Shown: positions 38,776 through 64,000 of the stretch, piece after piece
Layout: every line of letters starts with the position of its first letter
Numbering within the stretch: position 1 is the first letter of the stretch
DNA from: Campylorhamphus procurvoides
Lineage: Eukaryota > Chordata > Aves > Passeriformes > Dendrocolaptidae
NCBI GenBank assembly: GCA_013396655.1
Contig: WBMV01006289.1
Coordinates: 3,084,342 to 3,148,341 of the forward strand
Direction: 5' to 3'
DNA length: 64,000 nucleotides
The notes under the pieces: generated by a model
What the model saw: the letters and a program-made list of their open reading frames with translations, nothing else
The model's database searches: none
What the model was told of the DNA's origin: nothing
Translations under genes and position numbers: made by a program

Positions 38776-40474
38776 AATATTCTAAACATGAAATGACTGT
38801 GCAAAACATAACTGAAAGTCCACTGACATGACTGCAAACTGGGCATAACGTGGCAAAGTACGATCAGTTGTACACACAGAGAAACTCCCCATTGCTCAGC
38901 GCATCAGGAAACTGGTACAGGGAGAACCTAGTATGAAAGCACCCATGCTATTTAAAACTAATTTGGATTTTTAATTTAGAAACATGGAGATAAATACTGC
39001 TGGAAGTAACATTAAAATACCTTACTCTTCACTACATGTTGAAACCCTGAGAAACAGTAGTTTTATCTTCATTACCATGGCCCTTCAACGTATCTTAGAG
39101 CTTGTACCGTAACAGAAAAATGTTCTTATCAGGGCCCTAGCAGGTAACAGTTTCTATAAGCTGCCTGTTCTGCTATCTAGGCTCTTCACCCCCTTTTTCT
39201 AGGAATAACCACCAGTCTTCTTTTGGTTTCTTCTTTCCATCTTGGCTGATTTCCAAAGACATTCACAAAATCTTCATTACTTACAGGTCTCTACTATATT
39301 GTTGCAGTAAATTTCCACTTAACAATCCCCTATGAAATCAAAGAACTAATCACAAAATCTAACTCTAAGAAAGTGTCTTTATAGCAGTGATCTTGTTCTG
39401 GAGGCAGTTAGAGCAGTAACCTCTTTGAACCTCAGTTGTTTTGTTACTGTTATTGTTTGGGGTATCCTTGACTCTGAGCACACAGTTTATACTGTATAAT
39501 CAATACAGCTGATGCTTCTGTTGTAATTTATAATACCCAATCTGTATTTTCATACATTTAGCTTTTCCTGTTGGAATATTTAGTGAATATGTTCCAAATC
39601 TCAGTATTCTTTACTCTGTGTAAGATTTTTGTACTTCTTGTACATTCCCTCTTTGGTGGTGATGCTAAAACCTCTAATATAGTTGCAACCTATAAATCCA
39701 TTTGCTCCAAATTAGATTTTCTTCCCTCAGGCATCCCAGTTGGTCTTTATACTGAATACAGCCAAAAAGAAAAGAAAAAACAAACAAAGAACCCCAAAAC
39801 AAGGTGACTTTCACTTGCAAACTTCAAGAAACTACATGTAATTATAAAACAGTAAGAGGATGGTGATTTATATGTAAGAGCCTAGCCTCACTTCTCATTC
39901 ACATGAGTTAATTCTGAATTTTTTTCTTACAGGCCAAATCTGTGAGTTGAAGTTGAGGAGAAAAACGCTGGTAGTTAAATCACTAAACATACTCTGAATT
40001 TGGGTTGAGAGGAGTAGTTGTTAGCTCTTGAATTATAGATTAAGTGGTATTACTGTATATATATTCTTGTCAAATATCAATGTGGACTAGTGTCCCCTGG
40101 CAGCAGTGCTGCATTAGATTTCTTTTGCTGTCACATTTAATTATATGCACTGCAACTTGAAAGGGAAAGTACTGAAATTGCATACAGTTGTCTTTTTCAC
40201 CCCAGTTACTGAAGGAAATAAGTGTCAGCAGTTTAAGATTTCTTGATTCATGACTTTGTACTGTGAGATGCTTCTTATTTCAGTCTAGTCATGTCATTTG
40301 GTGTTCTCTGTAAGGTACAAAAGTAACAGGTTTCTCTAAAAATAAACTGCTTAATTTGTGGGCATATTGAACTAAATACAATTTGAATATTCAGTTCGAA
40401 ATTATAGATTGTAATGTGAAAAATAATCTGGAACTGAGGTTTCTGAGGAACCTCAATGACTTGGACCTCCTTCA

Positions 40475-40545
40475 AGCCGGGGGTGTGCTAGGTAACCTCT
40501 AAAGGCCTCTTTCAACATAATTATTCTATGATGCTTTGAGACTGT
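40475..40545 (+). mobile_element. CR1 LINE 3'-end fragment, plus orientation
   Basis: The stretch ggcctctttcaacataatta followed by ttctatgatg resembles the CR1 3' tail, which ends in ATTCTATGAT-type octamers. Short and diverged. Confidence 0.65.
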
Positions 40546-42046
40546 TAAGTAGATGTACCACTGTATAAGGAAAAGAAAAAAAACCAACAAGACTAAGTCA
40601 AAGAATTTTTTTCAGTGAGAAAATCATAAAAATAAAATAATTTATTTAAAGGGGGAAAATCAGAAAAACTTTTCAAAACTTTTTTTCTAGCAAGAAGATC
40701 AGATACCCTGGAGTCAAAGCAGATTGTCCAGCTTAAAACTGCAAATAGTGCTCACCACCTCTTCCAAAGACTGGATCTGTGATCCAGTTTTACCGCCTAA
40801 CATGGAAAAACTAAAAGATACCTCTGTGATTATATTGTTCATAATGGAAAATTCTAACATCTGATAATTCTGAAGGTTTCACTTACGGTGGTATATTTCA
40901 GAGTGAATTCTCACAAACTATTAGTACATTGTGGGAATTCCCAATGTGCTATGAATTGAATTTTACTATAACTTTGGTACTGTTCTTCCCTGTACTTATT
41001 TTGTTCTTCAGAATCTGTTATACTGAATTATAAGTAGAATTTCACAGGATACCAGAATCTATAGTATATTAAGCCAGGAAGTGAAGGGCTTTTATTTTCT
41101 CTCTCTGAAGTAAACAAATACTATGTACAGTTTATAGATTGTCTAGTTGAGACATAGGTACTAAATGATAGTTCAGTGTTAATTACTCAACAGCCAAAAA
41201 GAGCAACTGCAACATAAAGACCCTTCAACTTGTATTTTTTTCTTGCACAAATAAGGGTCTTCATACCCTTATTTCAATTGCAGTGTATTTTCTTGTCTAA
41301 GGAAACAACTTAATGAAAAAGTAAAAATCAAATTACTCGACTATTCAAAGCGATTTAATGTGAATTATGTACTATACGAATAGTTTCTGTGCATGGCCAA
41401 ATGGGGATATACGGGTCTGTAAATCTTAATGGGGAGAGATCCTACGAGAATAATTGACCAGGTGTCAAATACACCTTACAATAAAAATAACTAAAGATCG
41501 TTAGTATTACATATTGCCTGTTTGCCACCCAAACTGATAGGAATAGTAACTCCCTGGCTGCCATACTTGCCCATCCTTTTTTGTGATTCCCTGTTTTCAG
41601 TGATCTCTCCCTCACTCACCCGGCCAAGGCGAGCTCACTGCGTGTCTCGCCCAGCGTGTTTCCCCTGCAGGGGTAGCAGGCAGGTCGGCAAACACGGCAG
41701 CACCTCAAGGGAGGGGCACGAGGAGGAGTGAGATTTGGGGGGTTTAGTGTAAGAATTAGGCACCTCTCCCGCCGCCACCAGGCGCGTTTTGGTTGCACAG
41801 AGGGAGATCACTGCAACAGGTACCCGTGTATGCTCAGGGATAGCGATTTACAGTCTCGCACGAAGGAGCATTAGGGAACACGCCCTGCACTAAGGGCTGG
41901 AAATAGGAGGGACCGGCGGGCGCTCCCGCCTGTACCGGGAGGGACGGAGGGAGGGAAGGAGGGAAGTCGGAGCCGGGGAGCCCCGGGAAGGGGCAGGGGG
42001 GCCGGGTTGTGGGGCTGCTGGGGGCCCTGCAGGGAAGGACCGGAGC

Positions 42047-48759
<6,713 letters not shown>

Positions 48760-49163
48760 ATCAGATTTCTTATATGAAGTTCAGTTAAAGTAATTAAAGT
48801 GGTTTGTAGTAGTTGTCAAATGGTGTGTTCTAACCAGAACCATACAATCTCTTCTAAACCTCCCCTTGTTGGTATTTATCTGTCAGCACTCTCCCTGGGA
48901 GTTAAAATGAGTGATTCTGACAATGATAACAGTAACTCAGGGAGGTTTCAAGTAGAGTATCAGGGGCTAAAAGGAAATAATTAATTTTCTTGGCAAAAAT
49001 GAAGTGTTTCTGTTTGCTTTCTATTACCTTATTGTAGCTATCATTACTAGATTGTTTTTGGTAATCTCTTATTACCTCTAAGGATGGTTGATAACACAAA
49101 CTATGTTGTTGTCCTGAATAATGTGAGTCAGACATAGCATTAGGGTAAGCTTTTTCTTATTAG

Positions 49164-49169
49164 AATAAA
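49164..49169 (+). terminator. Probable HENMT1 poly(A) signal AATAAA
   Basis: AATAAA about 405 nt after the HENMT1 stop codon, followed by a GT-containing segment. It is a good candidate for the 3' end, but there is no RNA evidence. Confidence 0.5.
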
Positions 49170-49761
49170 ATTTATAGATGCCTTGTTCAAGATGAGTACA
49201 TACTCAGCCTTGATGAAAGTGAATGTTCTTCCAGCTGAATTGAAATATGAAACTGACATCTTTGACTGTTCTGTTTTTGGGAAAAAAATACATAAAATGC
49301 TAATCTGGCCCTGCTATACCTGAAAAAAAATTGTGTTTTCATGGCAGCTGTTATTCAATATTGTAAAATCGAAAATTGAGTTGATGAAAAAAATCTAAGA
49401 ACAAAGAAACACAAGCACCACCAACAAAAAAACCCCTTATAGAAGACCATCAAAAAACCAGTGTAGTATCCTGAATATAAGGGAAATAAGGTGATAGCTA
49501 TTGATTATGGTCAAAATAGCTGAACAGAACATTCTGATCAGTGTTCTAAATAACAATGTGAGAAACTGGTATAAGTAAGTTCTAAAAGTATACCTTGTGG
49601 TATTTAAAGGCACCTTGGAGAGGGACTTGAATAAGCTACAGAGGCAAAGTTTGAAGAGAGTAGAGAAACTGAAGACACAAACTTCCATTTAAGTTGGTAA
49701 TTTTTTGCATTATGAAGAAGAGACATAATTGTTTAGGAACAGATTCCAAGCTGAAGACAAG

Positions 49762-49767
49762 TTTATT
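49762..49767 (-). terminator. Candidate FAM102B poly(A) signal AATAAA (minus)
   Basis: TTTATT on plus, AATAAA on minus, about 2.4 kb beyond the FAM102B stop. The family is known for long 3' UTRs, so this is plausible. Closer hexamers exist, for example near 50820. Confidence 0.35.
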
Positions 49768-51565
49768 GAATGTCTAAGAGATTTGCATTTAAATACATGT
49801 AAAAAAACATAACCCACCAACACATCCCAAACAGTTTACTATAGGGAAGTCTCCAGTATTCATATAACACAGTTTACAAAAAGGAAAACATAACACCTAA
49901 ATATGACAGTTATGTTCCACTTAAAGTATGCACAAAGTAGAGAACCACTTCATGAAGAGTTGTCACTCAAGTCAAAAGAATTAATAAATTACTAAGATAC
50001 AGTTTTATTAAAAGCTGGGTTTCCATGTCAACTTCCCTAAAAGACCTGCTCAGGCAAGAAAATTATTGTTTCGAGTAAACAAAATACCTGCTCTATGACA
50101 TTAAGCTCTGTCTTCTAACATAAAATACAAATCTGGGCTATGGAAATTCCCTTGAGAACTACATAAGTAGCTGAACAAGATTTTTTAAAAGGCTCTTTTC
50201 CTCAAACTATGTGTAGCTTTCCTAGCAAATTTAAGTAAGCTACCATCTAGCTCCTAATGGTTTTAACAGACTTCAACAGGTGTAGCAGTGTTCAAGAGTA
50301 CTGGAAGCAAATAATGTATTCAAATTTCTTGCATTGTTTGCTTGCAATGGGATTTTTTTGGTATGAGTTAGTTATATAGCAGGAAAGCAAACTAATGTTC
50401 TAAGAGTTGTATACTAGCAGTTGAGTAGTTTGTTTAAAATTCCTGTGGAGAACAGAAATGGATAATATCACACTTCTATTAACAGCAGCTAAAATAGAAT
50501 CTTTGTATTAATTCTTTTATATAATTAAACACTTTAAAGAGATTATAATTAACAGTAGGAAATAAAAGTATTTAACTACCAAGAAACTGAGAAATAGTTC
50601 ATATTTATCAAATTCAATAACAGTACTCAAGCTTTAAAATCTGACATTTCCTTAAAAACACAAAAATCAGTTTAATAATTCTGTTGTGGATTTCTAGAAA
50701 TTCAGTCTGCTTTCCCTAATTTAACCTATTAAATATGGCCTGCTTCTACATCAGTAAAAAGGTGTCAAACATCACTGAGCAGAATTTGAAGCCTTCTGAG
50801 CTTTCAAAAGTGGCCACATTAGTTTTATTTATTCCAAGGCTTACTGATAAACAGTACCACTAAAGGTAACAAAATTAGAGTAATTTGCAGTTAATAATTC
50901 ATCACCTAACATATTACTTTAAAAGCTGATTCTTTCATATTCTCAATGAAAATTTAAAGAGATCTTTCTTGCCTATCAGGCAAGTCACTACTTGTGCAAA
51001 TTTAAATACAGTACATTGACAACAGTGGACAGATAGTGAAGGAAGAAGGGTTCAGCAAAGATGTTGCACACTAAAACTTTTTCAGAGTGCAGAGTACACC
51101 TACAATAAAGTGCTTCTCTTAACAAGTTATATTAATAATGGTATAGATATTTATCTAGTTTTAAAGCTTAAATTCCTAGTAAATTGTTTAATCTCCCTGT
51201 ACATCCCCAATCGCGCAAGGCACATTCAAAACACAAGCAACGCACTAACTGTGAAGGATTAAGGTACAATAAAAAAAATTTAAGTGGTAGTAAACTACTG
51301 ACTAGGTTTGTAAACAGTACCATCCCATTCAATCTCAAGGTTCATGCATTGTTAGAGTGAGCTTCTGTGGAAGCAGTTTTGTCCTCCAAATTTAACAGTC
51401 AAGCCAGCTTCCTTCAAAATACACTTCTCTGCCCTAGTGTTTTGATGTAGAATCCCTCTTTTATAATCACGTGAACAGTATGTTATGTTTGATGCATTTA
51501 AACCTGTGGACTTGATTTACAGTTAACACAACTGGTTACTGGGTGGTTCAGATTTTGGTTGTGTG

Positions 51566-51585
51566 TTTTTTTTTTTTTTTTTTTT
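51566..51585. repeat. Poly(T)/poly(A) tract, 20 bases
   Basis: An uninterrupted T20 on the plus strand, that is A20 in the FAM102B sense orientation, within its probable 3' UTR. No transposon body is recognisable upstream, so it is called as simple sequence. Confidence 0.9.
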
Positions 51586-52163
51586 AAATGCAGGTGAAGT
51601 TCACCTCTGCTGTTCAACCTTACAATAAAGTTGTGCTCTGTACTCTTGAGATTTTGGTTATGCCAAAACACAGCTGGGTTGTTTTGTAGAAGCCGTAACT
51701 TTGGCTTGATAATGACTGACTTAAGTCATTAGTTCTATAAGACTAAAATGGCAGGTAAGATCAAATTCAGTAATTACTTCAGGTGTATTTAAGACCAACT
51801 TTCAGAAGCTCTATTAGAAAAGAAGTTACAAAGAACATCACCACAAGTGATCACGTATAAAATACTGAAATGGGACTCACTTCATCATGCTTCCGAAAAT
51901 GTTTCACACAAATTAAAAATAATTCCACCAACATCAGACAGAGCTTAGAAAAACAGTCCATGTGCTCTCAGAAGGTATACATAGCTAAACATTACCTTCA
52001 TACCACAGAAGATGATGCTCTATGAGCAAGAGGCATTCCATTCCTTTTCAGAGAAAGATCACATTGCGTTCATTTTGTGTTTCTCAACTCTTGCAACAGA
52101 GCAAACAAAACCAGAAGTATCAACACCAGATCTCCAGGTTTCCATCTTCTTTGTCACTGTAGT

Positions 52164-64000
<11,837 letters not shown>

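Larger units (their letters stand above)
38280..42046. other. Divergent spacer between PRPF38B and HENMT1
   Basis: About 3.8 kb between the two start codons. It holds the PRPF38B CpG island and gap, a CR1 remnant at 38675-38775, AT-rich unique DNA from about 38.8 to 41.6 kb with a second CR1 tail at 40475-40545, and a GC-richer block from about 41.6 kb that leads into HENMT1. I see no additional coding exon. Confidence 0.7.
48760..52163. other. Convergent 3' UTRs of HENMT1 and FAM102B
   Basis: AT-rich sequence between the HENMT1 stop (plus) and the FAM102B stop (minus). The HENMT1 3' UTR probably ends near 49185 and the FAM102B 3' UTR probably begins near 49745, so the gap between transcripts may be only about 0.5 kb. 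A 20-base T run lies at 51566-51585. I see no other coding exon or transposon. Short open frames (for example 48799-48984 plus and 49437-49688 minus) look random. Confidence 0.65.

Overview
The window is vertebrate nuclear DNA, almost certainly from a bird and probably a songbird. Genes are split into short exons with GT-AG introns. There are 3' fragments of CR1 LINEs and a solo LTR of a type I recognise from songbird genomes. I rebuilt five protein-coding genes by reading exons on both strands and checking that the splice phases join. From left to right they are STXBP3 (minus, 3' half beyond the left edge), FNDC7 (plus, complete), PRPF38B (minus, complete), HENMT1 (plus, complete) and FAM102B/EEIG2 (minus, first exon beyond the right edge). 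As I remember it, this is the gene neighbourhood of human 1p13.3, read in reverse.

Layout: 1-12648 is STXBP3, with nine coding exons visible. 12.1-13.1 kb is a GC-rich CpG island at the STXBP3 5' end. It is followed by a 21-bp minisatellite just before the FNDC7 start. 13761-24494 is FNDC7: 13 coding exons, 819 residues and nine fibronectin type III domains. 24.5-30.2 kb is the tail-to-tail spacer and 3' UTRs of FNDC7 and PRPF38B. 30266-38279 is PRPF38B: six exons, 547 residues, a PRP38 domain and a long RS domain. A second CpG island there contains a 103-base N gap. 38.3-42.0 kb is the divergent PRPF38B/HENMT1 spacer, with two CR1 remnants. 42047-48759 is HENMT1: seven exons, 394 residues, with an LTR insertion in intron 3. 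48.8-52.2 kb holds the convergent 3' UTRs of HENMT1 and FAM102B. 52164-60189 holds ten coding exons of FAM102B. 60.2-64 kb is its upstream intron, with a degenerate tandem repeat near the end.

The genes do not form a pathway. They cover SNARE-dependent membrane fusion (STXBP3), a secreted FN3 protein (FNDC7), spliceosome activation (PRPF38B), piRNA 3'-end methylation (HENMT1) and a C2-domain protein (FAM102B). Strands alternate -,+,-,+,-. I found no CRISPR array, operon, tRNA/rRNA or undescribed multigene system. The most notable signals are: an exon-sized CpG/GC spike in FNDC7 exon 8; a microsatellite that forms an array of candidate 5' splice sites at STXBP3 exon 1; an apparently extra FN3 domain and flipped orientation of FNDC7; and a solo LTR with intact 5-bp target-site duplication inside HENMT1.
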